DNA from: Mycobacterium sp.
Lineage (GTDB): Bacteria > Actinomycetota > Actinomycetes > Mycobacteriales > Mycobacteriaceae
Direction of reading: 5' to 3'
Length of the DNA: 7,057 nucleotides
NCBI GenBank assembly: GCA_029256565.1
Contig: JAQSXQ010000083.1
Location: 1 to 7,057, forward strand
The first letter of the stretch is position 1. Each line of letters starts with the position of its first letter. The notes under the pieces were generated by a model. That model did no database searches, was not told the DNA's origin, and saw only the letters and a program-made list of their open reading frames with translations. The position numbers and the translations under genes are program-made. Below are positions 1-6,077 of the stretch, piece after piece.

Positions 1-629
1 TGATCGTCGACGGCATGATCCGGTTGTCCGACGGCGGCGACCGGTTCGGCATGCGCCGGGGCGGGTTGACGTTCGACCGGCTCTCGGCCGAGCACCCGCA
101 TGGCGTCGTCGTCGCACCCCACATCCGCACCGGCGTGCTGCGCGAGGTGGTGACCTACCGGCACGGCCGAATTCGCCTGAAGCACGACGACATCGCCGGC
201 GAGATCTCCGCGATGGTCCGGCGTGACCAGCCGGCGCGCTTCCCGATGCGCATGATCGGGATGCGGGAGCCGCGGTCGGAGAACTCGTGGATGCACAACG
301 CGCCCCTGCTGATGCGCGGCGATCGCGGACACCGCGGGCTCATGCACCTCGACGACGCAGCCGACCGCGGGATCGTCGACGGCGACGTGGTACAGGTGTC
401 CTCGGCGCACGGCCGGATAGCGCTGCCGGTGGCACTCACCGCCGACATCGTCCGCGGCACGATCGCGATTCCGCACGGCTGGGGACACCGGGGCACCGGC
501 GGCTGGCGGATCGCCAACCGTGCGGGCGGGGCCAACGTCAACCAGCTGACGTCGAGCGACCCGCGCGACGTCGAGGCGCTGGCGGGGATGTCGTGGCTGA
601 CCGGTGTGCCGGTGCAGGTTCGGGCGTGA
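1..629 (+). CDS. Molybdopterin oxidoreductase, C-terminal part (5' end outside window)
   Basis: The reading frame is already open at base 3 and runs to a TGA at 627-629, so 208 residues are visible and the N-terminal part, with the Fe-S and catalytic Mo-binding domains, lies upstream. An ATG at base 15 is internal, not a real start. The visible part resembles the molybdopterin-dinucleotide-binding C-terminal domain of the MopB/formate dehydrogenase-nitrate reductase-BisC superfamily. It has the segment SENSWMHNAPLL (family pattern 'NSWLHN.P'), then a DRGIVDGDVVQVSSAHG stretch typical of the beta-barrel that holds the cofactor, then IPHGWGHRG and a closing NVNQLTSSD region. The family transfers electron pairs or oxygen at a bis-MGD molybdenum centre in the cytoplasm or periplasm. 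The substrate cannot be told without the missing domains. It overlaps the next gene by 4 bp (GTGA, 626-629), so the two are probably co-translated. Superfamily assignment is good; subtype unknown. Confidence 0.85.
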   Translation, partial: IVDGMIRLSDGGDRFGMRRGGLTFDRLSAEHPHGVVVAPHIRTGVLREVVTYRHGRIRLKHDDIAGEISAMVRRDQPARFPMRMIGMREPRSENSWMHNAPLLMRGDRGHRGLMHLDDAADRGIVDGDVVQVSSAHGRIALPVALTADIVRGTIAIPHGWGHRGTGGWRIANRAGGANVNQLTSSDPRDVEALAGMSWLTGVPVQVRA

Positions 630-2140
630 GCAGCGTCGAGATCGGCGAGCGGGCCGCCCGCCGAGCCGAATACCGCATGCTCGTCGACGGCGAGATGTTG
701 GCCGCGCAGTCCGGTGCCGAGTTCGACAACATCGCTCCCGCAACCGGTCTCGTTCTGGGTACCACGGCGGCTGCCGGTGCGCCCGACATGGACCGCGCGA
801 TCGGGGCGGCCCGACGAGCCTTCGACTCAGGCGACTGGTCGACCAACCGCGCACTCCGCAAGCGCTGCCTCGAACAGCTACAGGCCGCGATCACCTCCGA
901 ACGCGACCTGCTGCGCGAGGAACTGATCGCCGAGGTCGGCTGCCCCGACATGACGATCGCCACGGCACAGCTCGACTGGCCGCTGGCCGACGCGCTGCGC
1001 TACCCGGCGGGACTGATCGACGACTTCGAGTGGGAGCGAACGCTGGACGGCGGCGGTCTGTTCGGCAACCGCAACGTCCGCACCGTGGTCAAGGAACCCG
1101 TGGGCGTGGTCGGCGCCATCACCCCGTCCAACTTCCCGATCGAGGTCATCCTCAACAAGCTGGGGCCCGCGCTGGCGACCGGCAACACCGTCGTCCTCAA
1201 GCCCGATCCGCACACCCCGTGGAACGCCACCCGGATCGGCAGGCTCGTCGCCGAGCACACCGACATCCCGCCGGGCGTGCTCAACGTCGTGCCGACCCCC
1301 GACAATGCGGTGGCGCAACTGCTGGCCACCGACCCGCGCGTCGACATGATCTCGTTCACCGGCTCGACCGCGGTCGGCAAGGAACTCGTACGCCTGGGCG
1401 CGGACACCATGAAGCGGACGTTCCTGGAGCTGGGCGGCAAGTCGGCGCTGATCGTCACCGAGGACGTCGACCCGGCCAAGATCCTTCGGGCTGCGGTCGG
1501 GGTGTGCGTGCACGCCGGCCAGGCCTGCGCGCTGACCACCCGGCTGCTGGTCCACCGGGCACTGTTCGACGAGGCGGTGAACCAGGTCGTGGCCGCCTTC
1601 GGGATGGTGCCCGTCGGCGATCCGGCTGCACCGAACACGTTGGTGGGCCCCGTGATCAGCGCCCGGCAGAAGCAGCGCGTACTGCACGCCTGCGACCGCG
1701 CGCGCCGCGACGGTGCCGAGATCCTCACCGGCGGCGGCTCCTTCGACGACCTCCCCGCAGAATTGGCCGGCGGCTTCTACGTCCAGCCGACGGTGATCGT
1801 CGGCGTCGACAACACCGCGGCGATCGCCAGGGAGGAGATCTTCGGACCCGTCCTGGTGATCCTGCCGTTCGCCGACGACGACGATGCCGTACGCATCGCC
1901 AACGACAGCGCGTTCGGGTTGGCAGGTGCGGTGCTGTCGGGAAGCACCGAGCGCGGGATGGCGATCGCGCGGCGCATCAGGACCGGGTCACTCGGCGTCA
2001 ACGGCGGCATGTTCTACGGCGCCGACGCACCGTTCGGCGGATACAAGAGTTCCGGGATCGGACGTCAGTGCGGCATCGAGGGTTTCGCCCAGTACCTGGA
2101 GACCAAGACCATCGGCTGCCGGATGCCGCGGCCCGCGTGA
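626..2140 (+). CDS. NAD(P)-dependent aldehyde dehydrogenase, AldA/CddD-like
   Basis: 504 residues from GTG 626, close to the usual ALDH length of about 490. It oxidises an aldehyde to a carboxylate with NAD(P)+ in the cytoplasm. Visible family features are the oxyanion Asn169 in TPSNFP, the cofactor loop FTGSTAVGKE, the general base Glu268 in LELGGKS, the nucleophile Cys301 in HAGQACALTTR, Glu404/Phe406 in EEIFGPV, and the C-terminal DAPFGGYKSSGIGR signature. The layout resembles, from memory, mycobacterial AldA (Rv0768) and the CddD-type 6-oxohexanoate/cyclic-ketone-pathway dehydrogenases. The substrate is not predictable. GTG 626 is preferred because it overlaps the upstream stop (GTGA) and gives a full-length N-terminus; ATG 677 (start at MLVDGEM) is the alternative. 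No strong Shine-Dalgarno precedes either, which fits translational coupling. An oddity is Ser168, where most ALDHs have Trp before the catalytic-region Asn. It converges on the P450 gene with only 3 bp between stops. Confidence 0.95.
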   Translation: MSSVEIGERAARRAEYRMLVDGEMLAAQSGAEFDNIAPATGLVLGTTAAAGAPDMDRAIGAARRAFDSGDWSTNRALRKRCLEQLQAAITSERDLLREELIAEVGCPDMTIATAQLDWPLADALRYPAGLIDDFEWERTLDGGGLFGNRNVRTVVKEPVGVVGAITPSNFPIEVILNKLGPALATGNTVVLKPDPHTPWNATRIGRLVAEHTDIPPGVLNVVPTPDNAVAQLLATDPRVDMISFTGSTAVGKELVRLGADTMKRTFLELGGKSALIVTEDVDPAKILRAAVGVCVHAGQACALTTRLLVHRALFDEAVNQVVAAFGMVPVGDPAAPNTLVGPVISARQKQRVLHACDRARRDGAEILTGGGSFDDLPAELAGGFYVQPTVIVGVDNTAAIAREEIFGPVLVILPFADDDDAVRIANDSAFGLAGAVLSGSTERGMAIARRIRTGSLGVNGGMFYGADAPFGGYKSSGIGRQCGIEGFAQYLETKTIGCRMPRPA

Positions 2141-2143
2141 TCG

Positions 2144-3316
2144 TCAGCGCGCGGTGAAGGTCACCGGTAGCGCCGTTGGGGAGCGGAACGGCTGGCCGTG
2201 AATGTGCGGGTCGCCGTCGGTGACCAGCCGGATGTCCGACAGCCGATCGAGCAGGCATTCCAGTGCGACGCGCGTCTCCATGCGAGCCAGGTGCAGCCCC
2301 ATGCACGTGTGCTCACCCGCGGCGAACGATATGTGCGGCACGCGCTTGCGGAAGACGTCGAACGTCTCGGCGTTCTCCCAGCGCGCTTCGTCGCGGTTGG
2401 CCGAGCCGATGCAGACGTCGATCACGGCGCCTCGGGGGATGGCCACGCCGTCGAGTTCGGTTGCCTCGGTGGCCGAACGCTGCACCGTGGTGAGCGGGGT
2501 CTCGAATCGCAACCCCTCCTCGATGGCAGGCGCGATCAGCTCCCGGTTCCGCGCGACCGCGTCGAGTTGTTCGGGGTGGGTGAGCAGCAGGTAGAGCAGA
2601 TTTCCCGACGACCGGTAGGTGGTCTCGAGCCCGGCGGGCAACAGCAGTCGCAGGAACGAGTAGATGGCTTCGTCGCCGAGCTTCTCGCCGTCGATCTCGG
2701 CCGACACCAGGTCGCCGATGATGTCATCGGTGGGTGCCGACCGCCGCAGGTCGATCTGCGTCATGAAGTAGTCCCTCAGGGCAGCGGACGCCTCGAAGGC
2801 CCGCTTGAACTTCACGTGGTAGCTGATCAATTCGACCGCGCGCTTGCGGAACCAGGGCAGGTCCTCCGGCGGCAGCCCGAGCAGCTTCGAGATGACGCGG
2901 GTGGGGAATTCGAAGGTGAAGTCGCGCACCAGATCGGCCTCGCCGGCCGAGACGAACTCGTCGACCAGATCGTTGACCACCGGTCGCACGATCTCCGGCT
3001 CCCACCGGGCGAGTGACCGCGTCTTGAATGCGGCCGACACCAGGTTGCGGTGCTCGCGGTGGGCCTTGCCCTCCATCGCGAGGATCGTGGGTCCGATGAA
3101 CAGGCCGATGGTGTCGTCGTAGATCCTCGAGTCGAACATCCGACCGTCGCGGAAGACGCGGTTCACCGCGTCGAAGGACACCGCGGCATAGAGGTTCTCG
3201 GGCATGAAGTCCGCTGCCTTCGACCAGTCCATGACGCTGCCGCGAAACACGCCGGATTCGCTGCGGCGCTTGGCGAACATGGGGTACGGATCTCGGAGTA
3301 TGTCGGCGTCCCCCAC
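2144..3316 (-). CDS. Cytochrome P450 (bacterial class I, soluble)
   Basis: 390 residues from GTG 3316, normal for soluble actinobacterial CYPs. It is a heme monooxygenase that would insert one oxygen atom from O2 into a hydrophobic substrate, with electrons from a ferredoxin and a reductase. Landmarks are the DPYPMFAKRR N-terminal element, the helix-C segment GKAHREHRNLVSAAF (the HREHR lines up with the heme-propionate contacts), the I-helix oxygen-activation motif AGLETT (residues 228-233, with Glu231 in the usual Asp/Glu position), the K-helix ExxR as Glu267-Arg270, and the heme loop FAAGEHTCMG with the thiolate ligand Cys338. His instead of Arg in that loop is common in actinobacteria. GTG 3316 is chosen because a GGAGGA at 3326-3321 precedes it by 4 bases. 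The frame stays open to TTG 3355, but that codon lies inside the operator-like repeat, and a GTG at 3328 has a poorer site. No transmembrane segment is seen. The CYP family number and substrate cannot be assigned by eye, and no redox partner gene is in the window. Confidence 0.95.
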   Translation of the reverse strand: MGDADILRDPYPMFAKRRSESGVFRGSVMDWSKAADFMPENLYAAVSFDAVNRVFRDGRMFDSRIYDDTIGLFIGPTILAMEGKAHREHRNLVSAAFKTRSLARWEPEIVRPVVNDLVDEFVSAGEADLVRDFTFEFPTRVISKLLGLPPEDLPWFRKRAVELISYHVKFKRAFEASAALRDYFMTQIDLRRSAPTDDIIGDLVSAEIDGEKLGDEAIYSFLRLLLPAGLETTYRSSGNLLYLLLTHPEQLDAVARNRELIAPAIEEGLRFETPLTTVQRSATEATELDGVAIPRGAVIDVCIGSANRDEARWENAETFDVFRKRVPHISFAAGEHTCMGLHLARMETRVALECLLDRLSDIRLVTDGDPHIHGQPFRSPTALPVTFTAR

Positions 3317-3320
3317 GATG

Positions 3321-3326
3321 TCCTCC
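3321..3326 (-). promoter_or_regulatory. Shine-Dalgarno site that decides the P450 start
   Basis: On the minus strand the sequence reads GGAGGA, followed by CATC and then GTG at 3316-3314. This is the best ribosome-binding site near the 5' end of the P450 frame and favours GTG 3316 over GTG 3328 or TTG 3355. It is itself part of the codons that would be translated from the more upstream starts, so the evidence is position and strength only. Confidence 0.6.
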
Positions 3327-3349
3327 ACGGCTCGACCGATCCAACCTGC

Positions 3350-3375
3350 AAACAATACTGTAAACCATACGGTAA
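3350..3375. promoter_or_regulatory. Tandem operator-like repeat in divergent promoter region
   Basis: Two 12-bp units stand head to tail: ACAATACTGTAA (3352-3363) and ACCATACGGTAA (3364-3375), identical at 10 of 12 positions. The first 10 bases of each form an imperfect palindrome (4 of 5 pairs; ACA/TGT arms in one, ACC/GGT arms in the other, each around a TA centre). Centres are 12 bp apart, just over one helical turn. This is the only clearly A/T-rich patch in the neighbourhood, and it sits between the divergent P450 and second aldehyde dehydrogenase genes. TANNNT candidates for -10 hexamers lie inside it on both strands (plus: TACTGT 3356-3361 and TACGGT 3368-3373; minus: TACAGT 3362-3357 and TATGGT 3369-3364); no good -35 boxes are visible. 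It is best read as paired sites for a dimeric regulator, such as a TetR-family protein, that would cover both start regions. The regulator is not in the window, and the function is inferred. Confidence 0.5.
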
Positions 3376-3413
3376 GTCCGCCGCCACGGTGCGCCGGATG
3401 CTACCGTGAGGCC

Positions 3414-4880
3414 ATGCTGGCGATCCTGGATCGACAACGGCAGGCGTTCGTCGCAGAGGGGCCTGCCACGCTGGAGACCCGCCACCACCGCATCGACCGG
3501 CTGCTGGCCCTGGTTCTCGACAACACCGACGCATTCGTCGATGCGATGGCCGCCGACTACGGCACCCGATCGCGGGCGGCGTCGCTGTTCACCGAGGTGG
3601 TCGGAATGATCCCGGTGATCGAGCACACCCGAGCGCACGTCCGGAGCTGGATGAAGCCGACGCCAATCATGCGTCCTGCCAGGCTGTTCGGCATGCGGGC
3701 GGAGGTCGAGGCCACCCCGCTCGGGGTGGTCGGGATCATCGGTCCGTGGAACTTCCCGCTCAACCTCGTCGTGCTCCCTGCCGCGGCGGCATTCGCGGCG
3801 GGCAACCGGGTGATGATCAAGATGTCCGAGATCACTCCCGCCACCGCGGAGCTGATGCGCAGCACCGCGCCGTCGTACTTCGACACCGAGGAACTCGAGA
3901 TCGTCACCGGTGGAACGGACGTCGCCCGGGAGTTCTCCCGGCTGCCCTTCGACCACCTGTTCTTCACCGGCTCACCGTCGGTGGGTGCGCTGGTCGCGCG
4001 CGCCGCAACGGAGAACCTCGTCCCCGTCACCCTCGAACTCGGCGGCAAGAACCCCGTGGTGGTCGCTCCCGACGCCGACCTCGAGCGCGCGGCGACTCGA
4101 ATCGCGCAGGCGCGCATGGTCAACGGTGGTCAGGTGTGCGTGTGCCCCGACTACGTCTTCGTGCCAGAGGGCCGGGTGGACGCGTTCGTCGAGAGGGCGA
4201 GCGAGACGTGGCGCGCCATGTTCCCCCAAATCGTCGCCAATGCCGACTACTGCTCGTCGGTGAACGAGGCCAACTTCCGTCGCGTCGTGGCTTTGATCGA
4301 CGACGCGCGTGACCATGGTGCCCGCGTCGACGCGGTGATACCGGCCGGTGAGACGCTGCCGGATCCCGGCACGCGCAAGATCGCACCGACCATCGTCCGC
4401 GACGTCGACGACCGCATGCGGATCGCCGAGGAGGAGGTGTTCGGGCCCGTGCTGACGGTGCTGGGATACCGGGCGCTGGGCGATGCGATCGACTACGTCA
4501 ACGCTCGCCCCGCGCCGCTCGTCGCGTACTGGTACGGGCCGGACGGCACCGACTTCCGCCGGTTCGTCGCGGGGACGCGCAGCGGCGGTGTGGCCCGCAA
4601 CGACTTCGCCGCGCAGATGATCCCGTCTGCCGCCCCCTTCGGCGGCGTGGGACGCAGCGGCATGGGCGCCTACCACGGCAAGGCCGGGTTCGACGCGTTC
4701 AGCCACCAGCGCACGGTGGTCGGGACGGATCTGCCGTTCAGCGTGACCGGTTCGGCCGCACCGCCGTTCACCCGGCCGATGAAGGCCTATGCCGACCTCA
4801 CGCTGCGGCTGGCACGCCGCCGCACCAACAGGCGGCTACGACGCCACCGGGCGGTCACGGCTGGTGGGGCAGGAGCTTGA
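3414..4880 (+). CDS. Aldehyde dehydrogenase, coniferyl-aldehyde/class-3-like
   Basis: 488 residues from ATG 3414. It would oxidise an aldehyde, classically an aryl or long hydrophobic one such as coniferyl aldehyde, to the acid with NAD(P)+. Motifs are Asn113 in GPWNFP, the cofactor loop FTGSPSVG, Glu208 in LELGGKN, the nucleophile Cys242 in NGGQVCVCPDY (a second Cys follows at 244), Glu341/Phe343 in EEVFGPV, and PFGGVGRSGMGAYHG near the C-terminus. The GQxCxxPDY context and the N-terminal RQRQAFVAEG...RIDRLLALVLDN helix are typical of the coniferyl aldehyde dehydrogenase branch and differ clearly from the other ALDH in this window. The protein ends in a strongly basic tail rich in Arg. GAGG at 3408-3411 lies only 2 bases from the ATG, so the ribosome site is not ideal, but no other in-frame start fits. 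It is divergent from the P450 across a 97-bp control region, and its last 26 bp overlap the thioesterase 3' end on the other strand. Confidence 0.95.
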   Translation: MLAILDRQRQAFVAEGPATLETRHHRIDRLLALVLDNTDAFVDAMAADYGTRSRAASLFTEVVGMIPVIEHTRAHVRSWMKPTPIMRPARLFGMRAEVEATPLGVVGIIGPWNFPLNLVVLPAAAAFAAGNRVMIKMSEITPATAELMRSTAPSYFDTEELEIVTGGTDVAREFSRLPFDHLFFTGSPSVGALVARAATENLVPVTLELGGKNPVVVAPDADLERAATRIAQARMVNGGQVCVCPDYVFVPEGRVDAFVERASETWRAMFPQIVANADYCSSVNEANFRRVVALIDDARDHGARVDAVIPAGETLPDPGTRKIAPTIVRDVDDRMRIAEEEVFGPVLTVLGYRALGDAIDYVNARPAPLVAYWYGPDGTDFRRFVAGTRSGGVARNDFAAQMIPSAAPFGGVGRSGMGAYHGKAGFDAFSHQRTVVGTDLPFSVTGSAAPPFTRPMKAYADLTLRLARRRTNRRLRRHRAVTAGGAGA

Positions 4881-5460
4881 TCATCAGCCCGTTGGCCTCG
4901 CTCAGGACCGTGCCGTCTTGGTCGGTCATCGTGGCGGTCAGGAATGCCTTGCGCCCGTCGAGGCGTTCGATGCGGCCACGGCTGATCAGAGGCTGATCGA
5001 TCGGCGTGACTGCGCGATAGTCGACGTGCAGGTACGCCGTCCGGCTGATCGGCCTGCCCGCGGCGGAGACGATCATGCCGAAGTGCCAGTCGTAGAACAG
5101 GGGGATCACACCGCCGTGCACGGCCATGTTGCCGCCGACGTGGTAGCGGGTGAAGTGGCCCTCCATGGTGACGTTGCCGTCGGAGTCGGACGCCGTGAAC
5201 GTCCACGGCGGCATCAGCGGATGGCCGAGACCCGGCAGTTTGGTGGCCCGGCCTGCCGGGGCCTGCCCGTCGGGCACCACGTGCGGCTCGAGGTCGTCGC
5301 AGACCCGCTCGATGCGCTCGGCCGCGGCAGACCAGGTGTCGCCGTCGGGATTGGTGGACACGGCGAGGTCCTGAAGTCGTCGCACCGCCGTGGCGAAGCG
5401 GTCGAGTTCCGGCGGCGCCTCGACGGGCGTGATCTCCGGGAAGCCGCGAGTCTCGCTCAT
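4855..5460 (-). CDS. Hotdog-fold thioesterase (PaaI/4HBT-like)
   Basis: 201 residues from ATG 5460. The second half is a hotdog domain (about residues 85-200). Its central helix begins MAVHGGVIPLFYDWHFG, with His115-Gly-Gly and Asp124 in the place of the catalytic acid of PaaI-type acyl-CoA thioesterases, and strands such as AYLHVDYRAVTPI and GRIERLDGRKAFLTATMTD follow. Such enzymes hydrolyse acyl- or aryl-CoA thioesters in the cytoplasm, often to recycle CoA or clear dead-end intermediates. The first 85 residues are an extra N-terminal segment beyond the usual ~140-residue PaaI core, with a WSAAAERIERVCDDLEPHV helix; similar longer forms occur in actinobacteria. The start overlaps the stop of the isochorismatase-fold gene (ATGA, 5457-5460), so it is the third gene of a coupled operon. 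The 3' end overlaps the convergent ALDH gene by 26 bp. The acyl substrate is unknown. Confidence 0.85.
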   Translation of the reverse strand: MSETRGFPEITPVEAPPELDRFATAVRRLQDLAVSTNPDGDTWSAAAERIERVCDDLEPHVVPDGQAPAGRATKLPGLGHPLMPPWTFTASDSDGNVTMEGHFTRYHVGGNMAVHGGVIPLFYDWHFGMIVSAAGRPISRTAYLHVDYRAVTPIDQPLISRGRIERLDGRKAFLTATMTDQDGTVLSEANGLMIKLLPHQP

Positions 5461-6077
5461 CGGGGCCGCCAGGCGTCGACGAGTTCGTCGGTGGTGGTCA
5501 CCGTGGCGAGCAGGGAGAGGCTGTAGTCGATCACCGCCGCACCGTACTCCGCCGGATGGCCGGCCACGGCGTCGCGCGGCAGCACCACCCGATAGCCGTG
5601 GTTGACGGCATCCATGACCAGGTTGGGTATGGCGATGTTGAGCGATACCCCGACCGCGACGATGGTCGTGACGCCCAGGTTGCGCAGCACGGCGTCGAGA
5701 TCGGTGCCGCCCATCGGGCCCACCCCGTGCCAGCGGGTGAGCAAGAGATCGCCTGGCTCGGGCCCCAATTCGGGCAGCAGCGTGGCGCCAACGCTGCCCG
5801 GTGTGAGGTCGACCCCTCGGGCCGCGGCACCGAAGAGGCGGGCGTTGTGATTGGACCCCAGTCCGTCGGGACGGCGCTGAACCAGGCAGTGCACGACGCG
5901 CGCGCCCGCGCGGCGCGCGACCGGGACGAGCCTGGTGATGTTGGGGAGTGCCTCGCGGCGCGCCTCGGCGGCCAGCACCGCCAGCCCCGCGTCGACGCCC
6001 ATCACCGCGCCCTGGCACTCCTGCGTGACCAGCGCGGTGTGCTCCGGCGCCGCCAACTCCGCGAGTTCAGGTCTCAC
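5457..6077 (-). CDS. Isochorismatase-fold protein with altered catalytic triad
   Basis: 206 residues from GTG 6077, a normal length for the isochorismatase-like cysteine hydrolase superfamily. The fold is recognisable: a first strand HTALVTQECQ, then VARRAGARVVHCLVQRRPDG, the region GDLLLTRWHGVGPMGGTDLD, LRNLGVTTIVAVGVSLNIAIPNL, and a closing DAVNHGYRVVLPRDAVAG...YGAAVIDYSLSLLATV. The superfamily normally uses an Asp in 'VIDMQ', a Lys before 'R.S.F.GT.L' and a Cys in 'GVSTN.CV'. The aligned residues here are Glu20, Arg115 and Ala149, so classical cysteine hydrolase activity looks unlikely. It might be a divergent enzyme with other chemistry, a structural partner or a binding protein. GTG 6077 overlaps the stop of the Rieske gene (GTGA, 6074-6077) and ATGA couples it to the thioesterase, so it is made with both. 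Upstream in-frame codons would extend it into the Rieske gene and are disfavoured. Confidence 0.85.
   Translation of the reverse strand: MRPELAELAAPEHTALVTQECQGAVMGVDAGLAVLAAEARREALPNITRLVPVARRAGARVVHCLVQRRPDGLGSNHNARLFGAAARGVDLTPGSVGATLLPELGPEPGDLLLTRWHGVGPMGGTDLDAVLRNLGVTTIVAVGVSLNIAIPNLVMDAVNHGYRVVLPRDAVAGHPAEYGAAVIDYSLSLLATVTTTDELVDAWRPR

Noticed and set aside
604..2157. 517-codon open frame on the plus strand overlapping the first aldehyde dehydrogenase
   Set aside because: The translation is Arg-, Gly- and Pro-rich low-complexity sequence without domains, as expected from an alternative frame of a high-GC gene; the ALDH frame carries every family motif.
2198..3016. 272-codon open frame antisense to the P450
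   Set aside because: It mirrors the P450 codons, has no recognisable domain and no ribosome site. Long antisense frames are routine at this G+C content.
3389..3409. Tiny leader frame (GTG CGC CGG ATG CTA CCG TGA) just before the second aldehyde dehydrogenase
   Set aside because: Six codons arise easily by chance, there is no ribosome site, and no attenuator-like structure follows.
2724..3956. 410-codon minus-strand frame spanning the P450 5' end, the control region and part of the second ALDH
   Set aside because: It crosses two well-supported genes and the intergenic region, and its translation is compositionally biased with no domain.
5894..5922. GC-only alternating CGCG run that could fold into a hairpin or Z-DNA-prone element
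   Set aside because: It lies inside the isochorismatase-fold gene and is explained by Ala/Arg codons (VARRAGARVV); there is no T-run or other sign of a terminator.
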